The notes beneath the pieces were generated by a model. The model was not told the origin of the DNA. It saw nothing but the letters and a program-made list of their open reading frames with translations, and searched no databases. A stretch of 64,000 bases of DNA from Dermacentor variabilis (Eukaryota; Arthropoda; Arachnida; Ixodida; Ixodidae): assembly GCF_050947875.1 (NCBI RefSeq), contig NC_134577.1, forward strand, positions 69,506,639 to 69,570,638. Direction: 5' to 3'. The translations under genes and the position numbers were made by a program. Shown piece by piece: positions 24,401 to 36,400 of the stretch. Position 1 is the stretch's first letter, and the number at the start of each line of letters is the position of its first letter.

Positions 24401-27400
24401 AGACACCTCATACGTTTGTGTTTGCTGTGTGCTCGCCGCTTTTGTGTTGAAGTGTCAGACCGCATGAACGTCACTTTGCTCGCTGCTGTTGCCGCGTTGC
24501 TCGCACCAGCGTTTTGACAGCGAGTGTCCCCGCTCATTGAGTGTGATGTGTTCATGTTTGCGTGTGAGCGCTGATACCATATCCTTGTTAATTCAGTTAG
24601 TAAGAGAATGTTTCCAAGTTTATACGGCCGATAAAACTACCATCCTCACTTCGTATAGCTCTGCAGTAATTTGCTATCGCAATCGATGCTTCATTTGTGG
24701 GCAAAACTGTGACTTTTTTTCAGTAACTGTAACTTTTCCTTTATTCTTCTGATCTTTAGTCCATGTTTCTTGTGGAATATTGGCACATTGATTGGACATA
24801 TTGCAGGCTGAGTTGATCCTGTTGTCATGATGGACTTTTCAGTCTGTCGTTACTGTTCCATTGGTAACATTAATGCCTCTGCCAGGTGCCGAAAGTGCAT
24901 GTGCACTAAGTTGTAGTCCATTTTAACAGTACGTGCTGGCTGTCATCATCTCTGAGCTTTTTGACGGGGCCCACAATGCGCAGTGCTGTGGCATAGTCTG
25001 AAGCAGCCAGACAACTGCAGAGACTTGCTGGAGGAGATTTCCCAGCCAATTGAAAAATGGAACAAAAACAAAATTCAAGCAGAATCCATCTCACGATGAA
25101 TGTTGATGTTAAAGGGATTGGCGTTGAAGCACTGTAGCGACACGCTGTATTGCCATCGCTGAAACGCATCATGTATGAGAAGTAGGGGTGTGTGAATATT
25201 CGAAAAGTTTGAATATTATATTTTTAAATTACTATTCCTATTGGATTCAAAAAAATATATACATGTATTCGAAAATGTTCAAATAATCGGTTGAATACGA
25301 GTGTTCAAATCTAATCGAATATATTTCTGGCTCTGTGGGAGGAAACACGGTTCTTCGCATTTGTTTCTATCTAATCTAAGGATATTGGGGCAATTTTGTG
25401 TGGAATTAATGATAACTTCCAGCTGATAGGGAAATTTTGCCTGTAAAGCACACTTAGCCACTGAACGTCTTCACTTAGCGGGAAAGCCAGCCATTTGGTA
25501 GCAAGGGGCACGGGTTTGCGGACAGTTAGAGCTCTTCAACAGCGCCACCCCAATTCTGATCTTATTGCTTGTCAGCAGATGGACTTTTGATGTTGTGCAA
25601 TAAGGCACAGCTTGGCAAGAACAGACAGCTAGACAAGAACAGACACTCAATTGTTCCAAGCTAACATGTCCCAAATACACAATATTTTAGTATAATGGCT
25701 TACTAGTCTAATTTTACCGTTGCCAATGGAACTGCAATATTACAACGTGTTTACATAACCGGACTTGCTAGTAAAAGCGTGTGCATATCATTATTCAATA
25801 TTCAATTCCATATTTGAAGCTAATTTTGGTATTTGCACACCCCCAGTCTTTATCCTATACAGTAGTTACATTATTTGAGCTACTTGTCCTGTTAAGTGTT
25901 AAATGAGTAACAAAAATCAGTGTCATCATATGCATCGTGGAGAAATGATGTTTGAGAGCCCAGCTTTTCTTGAAAGTACAGTGCCCATTGACTACAATCA
26001 AAACGGTCTATACACGAAAGGTGTGCAAGCAACAAAAGCTGGCTGGAGCAGAATAGACGAGCCTCGATAGTGACGTTAGGCTAAAAGTTCATTGCTTTAT
26101 TTCTTTCTGTTTTGTTTTTCAGTTCATTTTCAGTGAGCTGAACAGGAGCCATGACTTTGTCAAGCTTGTCTCGACCAGCCTGTCAACGTGTCACCGTGAG
26201 GCAGTAAAGCTGTCCAATGGAAAGTCAGTCCTGCCCCTTGTGCTAGTTGACGGCATCTACTCGCATCAGGAGGTGAGTGTGAAAGTTGCACAGTGCCGCC
26301 TGGCCGCAGCGGCAGATGTTATCAGTGCAAACATGTCTATGTGCGCTATTCTGGACATGTTGGTGAATTACGCTATATTGTGGAATTTGCTGTCTTAGTC
26401 GGCTTTGATTGGCCCAGAAGGCTGCTGTGGCCTCTCTGATTGGCTTTCGAAAAGACCACCATTGCAGAATTTGACATTATGGGGGATATCACCAATCTCC
26501 AGAATGGCACCCTAGAAGTTCGGACTAAAGTTGGGTGTGTAATATATTAATGCGGTTCATTGTATTTTCTTGCATGTTTCCTCAGCGGGTGCTTCAAATG
26601 TTACAAACAGTCATCCATTGAACAGATGCTTGTACAGCATAAAAAAAGTACGCAGGATAAGGTTTGGGCTTTGGGCATTTCATAGGCAGTTGGCGGAACA
26701 TCCATTTGGGGAATATTAGATTTTTGCTGAAAACGCTTGATTATTAGGACAGAAAAGAAAGGTGTAAGTTGACTTTTTGAATTTTGCACCCAGATCACTA
26801 CACCAACGTTGTCAACGAGGCATCACAGATTTTGTAGTATATTCACTTAGTAGGCTGGCCTCTTTGTTTCAGCCACTGCAATGCTGGCGAAATTTTTCAG
26901 CCTGATTATTCCCTTGTGAAGGTCATAATTGATGACTCTGACCAAACTTACTAGGGAAGCATCAGCGACAGAGTGGCCTAGTGTACGACTTGCCCTTGGC
27001 TTCTTACTAGCTCACACTCTGAACTCGAGGCTCTTTTTTTTTTCTCAATGTTTTGGTGCGCTCTGGGGTGCTACCACTGGTAGTGCCATTACCCACCCTC
27101 TAGCACACAGCACAATGGTGAAAACTATTTACAAAAGTATTGCATGGTGTAGAAAGTCTGAAATGGCAATATATTCAACTTCCATGAATTTTTCCCTGAT
27201 GGGACCGACAAAATTGAATTAATTATCCCATTGGTCGATCAAACAAGATGTAGGAAGAAAATTCCAAAACATACCACTGACTCATTTGGGAAGTTACTTT
27301 ATGAAAGGGCCCCTTACCAGGGGGCCACACAGAAAATTTCGGTTATAGGCTGTGCTACACGAACACTGAGGTAGACACAAGTGGATCACAGAGCTTGATT

Positions 27401-30400
27401 GCGCGCTGGAACGTGGTAGAAAATGACATGGTTTTGTTCTCAGACGAAATGGAGGTACATCTCTCGTGCTGCAGTGCAAAGTAAAGCAAAAACGCACAGT
27501 CATTGAGTTTGTGTGCTTTATTATTTCTCTAAACCGTAGTTCAGCTATTGAAGCAACAGATTACACAAATATCAGATGTTGCCTTGAATATTTCTTGAAC
27601 TCACGTCTCACTATGAGCGACGTCACAGCACAGACACGTACATGGGCACATTTGTACCTGTATGTCAACCCTATGGCTTAGACTACCCCACCTAGCCTAG
27701 GCGATGTTGGCCTGGAGCGAAACGCCCTCGAGAATAAGGGTAAACGGCATTCGGTTTGATGTTTCAGCTCATTCTGCAGCGCGTAGGGATGTAATACTTA
27801 GCCGATGCGATCGTTAGCATGCATTGTACGCACTGCACTTGTCAGCTCAAAATGGGCAGACCTGGTCAGGGTCCCTTTAACATGAGCACGAATCAAGCGC
27901 ACGCCCACTTTCTATGCGTGCAAAGTAGAAAATTAAGGTAGAAATGGGATTTAAGCTTCCCTAAAAGTAGCAGTCGAGTGCACACTAGATTTTTTTAGCA
28001 ATAAAAATGGGAAAAGGTCTAATATGTGTTGTACATGGAGGCCGATTTCCTAACGTCAGCTTCGGCGCAATACATTATTGTCATGCGGTAAAGCACAAAA
28101 ACGCCGCAAAGGCAACTTTGGTTATGTGCCTGATTTCACTGTGCAGGCAATTTCTGGCCCAATTTTCATGAAAAAGGAAGTGAATGCATTAGAATCGGGT
28201 AAATACCGTAATCGGATATTGTGAGCTGCGGTTATTGCTTGAAAATTCTAGTGCAAGCCAAAAATAGGCGTTTTCGACGGGAGGTGACATGTCTCAACGT
28301 ATTCGCTGTCCCTTAGACTCTGCCCAGACAAATGCTACCACTAAAGGGGCCGCTGTCGGGGCCACCAAAAGGGTCAGGCGCATGCTTGGCAACTGGTCAA
28401 AATTGAATTATTTGGCGAACACCAATTTTAGGATTGAAATAATGAAAGTTTGGGCTCATAAAAATGCATGGTTGCTGGCTGGGACTTTTGGTAAGCATTG
28501 AATTAACTGGAGTTGAATTAACAGAAGTCTCTAGAGGTGCAGCATACAAGCTCCATAAGATGTGGACCATGAAATATATGTTCGTGTCCAAAGGTCCAGT
28601 GTAATATAGCAGTAGGTTCGGTCAAAATGTTAAGATATCAGGTGAACAATATCAGCTGTTTGGTGGGGGTCAAAATATATGTGACAAACAGGGGTCTATT
28701 GGCAGTGTGCGAGACTACGGGCACACTGCAAGATCTTTTGGCCTCTGTATATTGAGTAAGCCCTCGTTACAACAGTCGCTTGTATTTGAGTAATCACTTT
28801 AACCAAAGTGTCATGCTGTCCTGAACCAAAGGTGCGCATTTTAGACTGCGATATACTCAAAACCTGTGGGCAGCAGGTTCTGCTTAGTTCGAAGCTCGAG
28901 CCAGCCATAGTTCAGAAACTTGAGTTGCCCAAGCGATGGCTTGTGCCAGCACATCCTCTCTGTTTCGCCAATGATGCAGAGAGAGTGGCGCGAGTGGTGT
29001 GTGCCCACCGGCCAGAGCCTTTTCTGCTCTAACGTGACACCGAGAAACAGAGAAGCTGTGTTCCAAATGGCGCTAGAGCTTTGGTTCACGGCTTTGGCTA
29101 AAGATCATGCGTGGTGACTGCTGCCTATGCGTAGCCCTGAGATTGTCAGACAGTCTTGAAGGTGATAGGGAAGCGACAAGGAAGGACTGCACTAGACCAA
29201 CGCCTCACTTTCATCGTTACACTGTATGCATGCGCTATGTTAGTCTCTGCGCCACTGTTGATACACGGTGTGCGATTTGAGACTTTAGGATTGTTCAGTT
29301 TCAGTAGCTTTGGCTAACTCTGTGCTTTAGCAAGTGTCTCATTTGTATTGTGCTGTGCTTATGCACCATGGTAGTCATTGTAGTAGGCAGTGCATGACAC
29401 GCGACATCAAAATACCGAGACTTCAACACTCTAGGCCTGTTCAGCTTTGGCAGCTTTCGTGAGTGTCTCGTACGCTGTGTGCACGTTGTTGTTTCAACTT
29501 GTTTCAACTTATGTGACCCGAATGTAAAAAAATCTGTGGGTGGTTCAGTTGAGTATCTTGCGGTTTCCTGTGCTAGCTTTACTACAAGAGTGTTCTGCAC
29601 TGTAGACCTATATGCAGAAGTGTGTACAAAATTTTCCGAGAAGGATCCTGGAGATGGGGGGGGCCTTGGCTTGTTTACGCTCGCTGACACAGCTGTTTCT
29701 GTTATTGCCCCTGTCACGGACATCAATAAAATTCAAACAGCACTAAACGACAGGACCAGAATGAGGAGGAGACAAACACGGCGCTGATTCCTCCTCATTC
29801 TGGTCCTGTCGTTTAGCGCTGTTTGAATTTTATTGTTACCATGCAACACCAACTCTCCCAATCCGCTGCCCTTCTGATGGACATCAAGATTGTAGATACA
29901 GCCCTGGGTCATCCGAACAAAGAACTTTCAGCAGGTAAAGAACCTAGGTTGATAAAGACAATGGCGCAGAGAAGAGGAGTGCTTGCATCAGCTTCGTAAG
30001 AGAATTGATGAAGTGGCATCAACTATGGAGTTACGCTACGCTTGAAAAATTAGAAGTGGTGTTGCTTGTACCTGGCAGAAACTTACAGCAGACTAAATAG
30101 ACCTCCTTTTTCTCAGCAAAATAAAGGCAAGGACTGCTGTCACTAAAGTGAGAGTGGCTGGGCTTTTTTTTTTTTTAACTTCACCTTGTTGCCTAACATC
30201 TGGGACATTACTGTCACCGCTCTTGCGGTGCATCTACTTTCATTGAATTACCACTTGTATCGAGGTTTTTTGCTATCCGTCAGCTTTGTTGTAACAAGGC
30301 TTTACTATAGATGTTGTCAGACAAGTGATCATTTACATTGCCTGAAGTTTGTGCCATTGAATGGTCTCCAGCCAGTACACTTCAGCACCACTACATCTTA

Positions 30401-33400
30401 ATGCAATGTGATCCCATTTAATTGATAAGTAACTACCACAGAGAAGATGCCTTAACATTGATGACAATATAATAAAGAAAACAATGTCTCATTATGCTGT
30501 TATTGACAAACAGTAATTTGTTTGTAATTCTTTGCTTGCCTACTGCTTAATTGTTGCTTTGTTGTAAAAATGTTTTGGGGAAGTATCCACCTTGTAAAAG
30601 CATAAGCAAAACTTGCAGTAAAGTGGATAAGTAAATAAATGAAATAATTATTTACCAGTCATCTTAATTTTGCACATTCTTTGACTTACTGAGCCTCCTA
30701 TCGTGGTAACACTGATCTATCCTGTATTCAGAAAGGGTAATAACCAGCCTAGCTTAACCTGATCACTCTCTTTAGTGACTCCTTATGGTAGGCCTGTCGT
30801 CGGACCCTTCAATTGCGTGCGAGATTCCTGCCTTGCTAAACGACGCTGCCACTCACTGTGTTTCTCTGTTGTGTTCTGCAGCATGTGATGACGCACCTAG
30901 ACTTTCTCCAGTTCCTCCTGAAGGACGGGTCTCAATACCTGCCTTGGAATCGTGCCAAGGAAATCTGGGACACGCTAGTCACCAACGTAGATGCCTGTAG
31001 CTCGGATCGAGAGGTGAGCCAGAGCTTTTGATTGAGGCTTGGTAGATAAGCTAAAGGCAGCCGACACTATAATTGTGAGCCAGGCTAGCTGTGGTGTCAG
31101 CTCAGTGAAGCAGCTGCATTTAGCCGGTTTTGCACAACCTTAGCAGCAGTGAAACTATGCACAGTACACTCTGCCCATCCACATTAGCATATTAGCAGCT
31201 CCATCTTTTATCAGTGCGGTGAATTATGTGCTTTCACTTCTTTGACTCAACATGGTGATTCAATGCTGCTTAGCACTAACTTCAAACTAAAAAAAAAAAT
31301 TCAGTATGCAAATCTTTTATCTGGTACAGCAATGCATTTCATAAAAAACATGTGCCCTTATTTCATAAGCAGGGTTTAGCATAAATTTTGGAGCAAAAGG
31401 TTGTGCTTTGAATAGTTGATTGACTTCTGTTCTACTACTATTACAATGTGCCCTCTACCATTTATTAGATGTTATTTGGTGAAATTTGGGTAATTAGTAA
31501 TCATGTTGGCTAATATTCTGTAAATTCTGGTGTCTGCTGCTGCTATGAAACTTGGTTAGTAGCAATCTTGAGATCGCCATCGCAAAGGGACACGGTATGT
31601 GGAACTTGTCCTTGTATTTCTTTGCAGATGTGCTTTGAGTGGTTTGAAAAGTGCCTTCCAGACCTGGAGTCAGAAACCCAGTCACTGCTGTTTCAGCACA
31701 AGTTGCTCAAAATGGACCCCTCCCAAGTCAGCTCGAAAGGTTGGTCTAGACTACCACAGACAGTGTCGTCTGGTTTGCTGTGAACAGGCAAGGTTTAAAG
31801 GGACCCTAAAGAAAAAAAAATAATTTGAGCAGTACTGGTAATTTATAGTGTTGTGAAAATACTATTTGAAACTTCAGATATTCAATTCAAATCAGTTAGT
31901 GTGTGATTTGATTCGAAAGACACCTTTACTCTTCGGAATATTCTAACCCCTGGATATTGCTGTCGATGCAAGACAGAAATACCTACCGATTCTAAACACC
32001 AATGTGCGTCCAATGAGCAGCTCTTTTCGGTTGTCTGAAGGAATTGCAGCGTACAGGAGGGTGTCACCACTCCCCAAACATGTCGAACAGCTATCCTTCA
32101 CTCATGACATCAAATAACTGCAGTTATGATACTGTCAAGCAAAAGTGCTGTACTAGAAAATTTTGTTGACAAGAAAGCGTAGTTTTCCTGTACTTTATTT
32201 GCTGTGAAGCAAACTTGCTTTTCTGTCATTTCGTGCCTCTGGTTGGTGAAAACAATTTCATTTTTTGAAAAACCAATGGTATTCATATTAAAAAATTTGA
32301 TTTAATTCACCATTGTTCTTTATTATTCAAATTTGCTTAGAAATTAAAAATTTCATATTTGCATACCCCTAGTAATTTATCCTTCTTATAATACCGAGAA
32401 AGGAAGTCTTACTATGAGAAGAACAGGCTCTGGTAAGTTGGAAAGGATGTGAAAACGAAAGACTGGTAACAATGTTGCCTTGACATTCTCGCACTAGCTT
32501 GCCATGACGTTATGGAACTATGGCAGCGCCTCCCAGGCCTAGTTAACTTTTTAATCGGTAAAGCTGGACTGTACTGGATTCCGAAAGAGCCAAAGACTGA
32601 ATTTGGTGAGCTTCAAAAATGTTTCGCGAGCCACTACGGCTCAAATATGGAAAATTACTCTGAAATCCATGACAATCCACCACTGGTGTGCAGGCTCTGC
32701 CATCTCACAATACTGGCATCATTACGAATGCAGCCCCTGGCATTATAGGCGTCCTATCTCAATGGTGCACAAAGTGAGACCAAAGAAAAACCATCAGCCT
32801 TTGTAGCTTGAAGTGTACAGCCCGTTCCGCTCATTCCACCGTATGCATACAGCAGATCAGCAGCAACGATAGTGTTTGTTCTCAGAAAGCTCGTGCCAGC
32901 AGGCGAAGGCGGAACGCTGCCGTGGCTCCACTGCCAAGCTGACAGAGCAGGGCGCAAGGATGCATCTACTTGGCTTTGTCGTTTTTTGCAGGCAAAGGCA
33001 CGTGAGCGTCTCTTGCATCCCTGAAGGCCTTCTAACCTTCCACACACAAGCTGCGCTTACGCCGTTGACACCGGGACAGCATAATGGCACAAATGCACCT
33101 CAAATGTGTATATAATTGTTAACACAGTAAGGCTAATAGAGTTCATCTAAAGTCTTTAAATGGTTAAAGTAGTGAAACCAGTGCAAACGGCAGGAGGAGA
33201 GGGTCAGCATCACACACTCAAAAAGACATGTAAAGGACACAAGCACAAAAGCACCTGAAAGCAGAAATTAGAAATTTAAGAGCACAACTTCATCTTGCTT
33301 GTGCTGTCTGTTTTCTTTTCTGTTCATAATAAAAAGTTGCCACAAGCTCCAACTTTCTTTATGGGTTCTGTGGGCTCGCAACCACGCTGCTCGTGGCATG

Positions 33401-36400
33401 AGCTTTAACCTTGTCAAATTAAAATATGTTGTAATTATTCCTTGTGCACTCAGTGAACTGAAACTGCATGTTGGGACCGCTCAGCCGACAGCTGTCTGCT
33501 AAAGTTTTGAGTGTGCATCTTCCATTAGAAGTCTCCCATAGTGAAACGATGCTAACTTACTTCAAAGAGTTTATAGGGAGAAGTTTCTGAAGCAGGCAAA
33601 ATTGGCAACAGCAACATCGTTGAAAAAGTGACTGATCTAAACATCATTATCTACTTCCAAGTTTACTGCTGTTTGCATGTTACATCACGCTACCCCCATG
33701 GTGCAAATTTGCAGGATATTACGAATATTAAATTTTGAAGTTCGTATACTGGCATGTATGGCATCGCCTTTCACATGTTGACTAGATCTGGGCCTTCTCG
33801 TTTCAGCGTTTTCGTGTTTCAAGACCTACTTTGAGCATGTAAACATCCACGAGAGCAAGCTCAAGAAGCGACCAGGTGTCTTGGTGAGTTCTCTTTACCT
33901 AGGTTTCGTTTGTAGTCTAACAATGTTGTGCATCCTAGGTGCACTTTTTACGCAGCATTTATTTCATGTGAATACACCGAGGAAATTCCTAAATCACTGC
34001 AATGATACCAGTCAGAAATAGTGTGCATTTCTTTTACCATATTTAGGGCAGCCCGAGCTTCTTTAAAGGGCCCCTGAAACGGTTTGGACAAATTTTGTAG
34101 ACATGTAGCGTGCAGCTTAAGTAGAATATTCACACCACAATTTAAGTGAAGCGTTACGTATTAATGGAGCTACAAGCGATTACAAGTTACCCTCCTCCCT
34201 AGCCACGCTTTTCCTCCTCAACTCGTTCGCCGAGCGATCGGCGCTAAGCTCCGCCTTCACTGGTTCTGCGTCACGATGTGACGTCACATCGTCCACTTCC
34301 GGTTGTTTTGGAGCCCGCCCCAGCCCACGAGAAACCTCTCCACTAGCCGCTTGGCCGTCGACCCCAAGCGAGAGCTATCGAAGCAGCTTGCATTGTGAGC
34401 ATTCTGTTGTAGCGCTGGACGTGTCTCGTATTCCGGTAATCACACACTAGAGAATTTTAGTGCATCCGGTACTCCGGCAGGCGCGGGCGGTTTGCCGGAT
34501 GAGCGGGGTCGTAAATGTGAGTGGCCAGATTGGTGGCGCCAGCTGGTGGTGCAAAGCTGAACCACCTAAACACAGAGCCAATTACTATATTCTTCTTAGC
34601 TGGGGTGTAAGTTTTCGACAGCAGCGTAATTGTGAACACAATTACGCCACTGCTGAAAATTTGCACCAGCAGCTAAGCAGAATAAAGTAGGTTACTGCAA
34701 TTTTAGCTCTGTGTTTGTCTGGTTGAGCTCTACAACACCAGGCGGCTTCACCACTCCGGCCACTCACGTTTACGCCCCCGAACATTCGGCAATCCGCCCA
34801 AACCGCCCCAGTTTGCCGGAATAGCGGACACGCTAAAAGTCTCTACTACCTGGATATTTCGACAGAACGGTGGAGGCATAAGCTCAAGCTGATGCAGAAA
34901 CTTTAGCGTAGACGTACGTGAGCTGCCTGATCGGTCTCCATGGTCCAGCCACCCATTGGCGCAGAGCTTAACCAGCCAAAGAAAGAGTTAATATTGCTCT
35001 AACCAATTGTAAAACATTTTAAACATTTCCAAAAAGAATGTGTTAATGATTACGCTCCTGCAAAATTTTACACCAGCAGCAAAGAAGAATACATTTCGTT
35101 ACTGCTACTGTGTCTGGTTGAGCTCTATGCCACCAGGTGGCTGCACCGTGCAGACCATTCACATTAGCGGTTCTGTTCGGCCCCTGAAACGACATGCAAG
35201 GGGACACGGCCAGGCCCTGTCCCCTTGCGCTTGCGTTTACGCTAATACCAGACTCACGAAACGCTATTGCATTAGTAATCTTCCAGTGTAAAATGACGGC
35301 CGCAATCGCACGAATCCTGGCGCCGATCAGATAGCGGCAGTCCGATGCGCTGCAGCCAGTCTGCTCGCCTACTGGCTTGCAGAAAGACACGATGTCGCAG
35401 CTTGACATATTGCCAGTCGCTACGTTTGCAGTCCACAACGCAACAAAGTCGAATCATAGCGCTCCCGAAAAGACAGCCCGACACTGACGGCGGAGCTCTT
35501 GTCAAAGATGGAGCACGTTGTAACACAAGCAGACGACACTTGCTGTGTGCCAAAAGTGCTTAAGTGTACTGAAAAATTGTTCTTGTGCATTCTCTTTATG
35601 TTACTTTCTATTTATAAAAACAAATTAACTAACATTCCAACAACTATTACGAACATCATTTGTTTACCATAAAGTTGGAAAAATGTATAATAGCTGGAGT
35701 TGGAGAAGTGTATAATAGCTGTGTAAGTATATAATAGCTGTGTCTTATCAGTACTCACCTACGGGGCAGAAACCTGGAGGCTTACGAAAAGGGTTCTGCT
35801 CGAATTGAGGACGACGCAACAAGCTATGGAAAGAAGAATGATAGGTGTAACGTTAAGGGATAAGAAAAGAGCAGATTGGGTGAGGGAACAAACGCGAGTT
35901 AATGACATCTTAGTTGAAATCAAGAAAAAGAAATGGGGGGCATGGGCAGGACATGTAATGAGGAGGGAAGATAACCGATGGTCATTAAGGGTTACGGATT
36001 AAATTCAAGGGAAGGGAAGCGTAGCAGGGGGCGGCAGAAAGTTAGGTGGGCGGATGAGATTAAGAAGTTTGCAGGGACAACATGGCCACAATTAGTACAT
36101 GACCCGGGTTGTTGGAGAAGTGTGGGAGAGGCCTTTGCCCTGCAGTGGGCATAACCAGGCTGATGATGATGATGATGATAATAATGATGATGGAAAAATT
36201 GTCGATCACGCACCCTGGTCAGCCAATCGGATAGCTCGCCCCACTGACGTCATATGGGTGATTTTGGTCATATGGGTAGGGGCGGCTTGAAATTACACTG
36301 AGCAGTGTGCTGCGATCGGCAGCGATGTGCATTTTTAAAACCTTATAATAAATTACACGCTTTATGCAGAGCGCTTAGATGTGTCAATTAATGATCAGAA

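Larger units (their letters stand above)
22975..26122 (+). other. Intron 15 (3.1 kb)
   Basis: It contains a TA-flanked MITE (23032-23984), a GC-richer block likely to be another repeat (about 23990-24560) and a hAT-like MITE (25183-25845). I recognise nothing in 24560-25180 or 25850-26122. Confidence 0.8.
26273..30881 (+). other. Intron 16 (4.6 kb)
   Basis: It contains M1 copy 3 with a nested element (27172-28533) and a near-perfect hairpin (29724-29835). I recognise nothing in 26273-27170, 28540-29720 or 29840-30881. Confidence 0.75.
31740..33806 (+). other. Intron 18 (2.1 kb)
   Basis: It contains a repeat beginning near 31794 (TTTAAAGGGACCCTAAAG) that is interrupted by a hAT-like MITE at 31846-32371. 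I recognise nothing in 33100-33806. Confidence 0.75.

Noticed and set aside
26132..26134. Alternative exon 16 acceptor at the second TTTTCAG
   Set aside because: Skipping the first 11 bases breaks the reading frame relative to exon 15.
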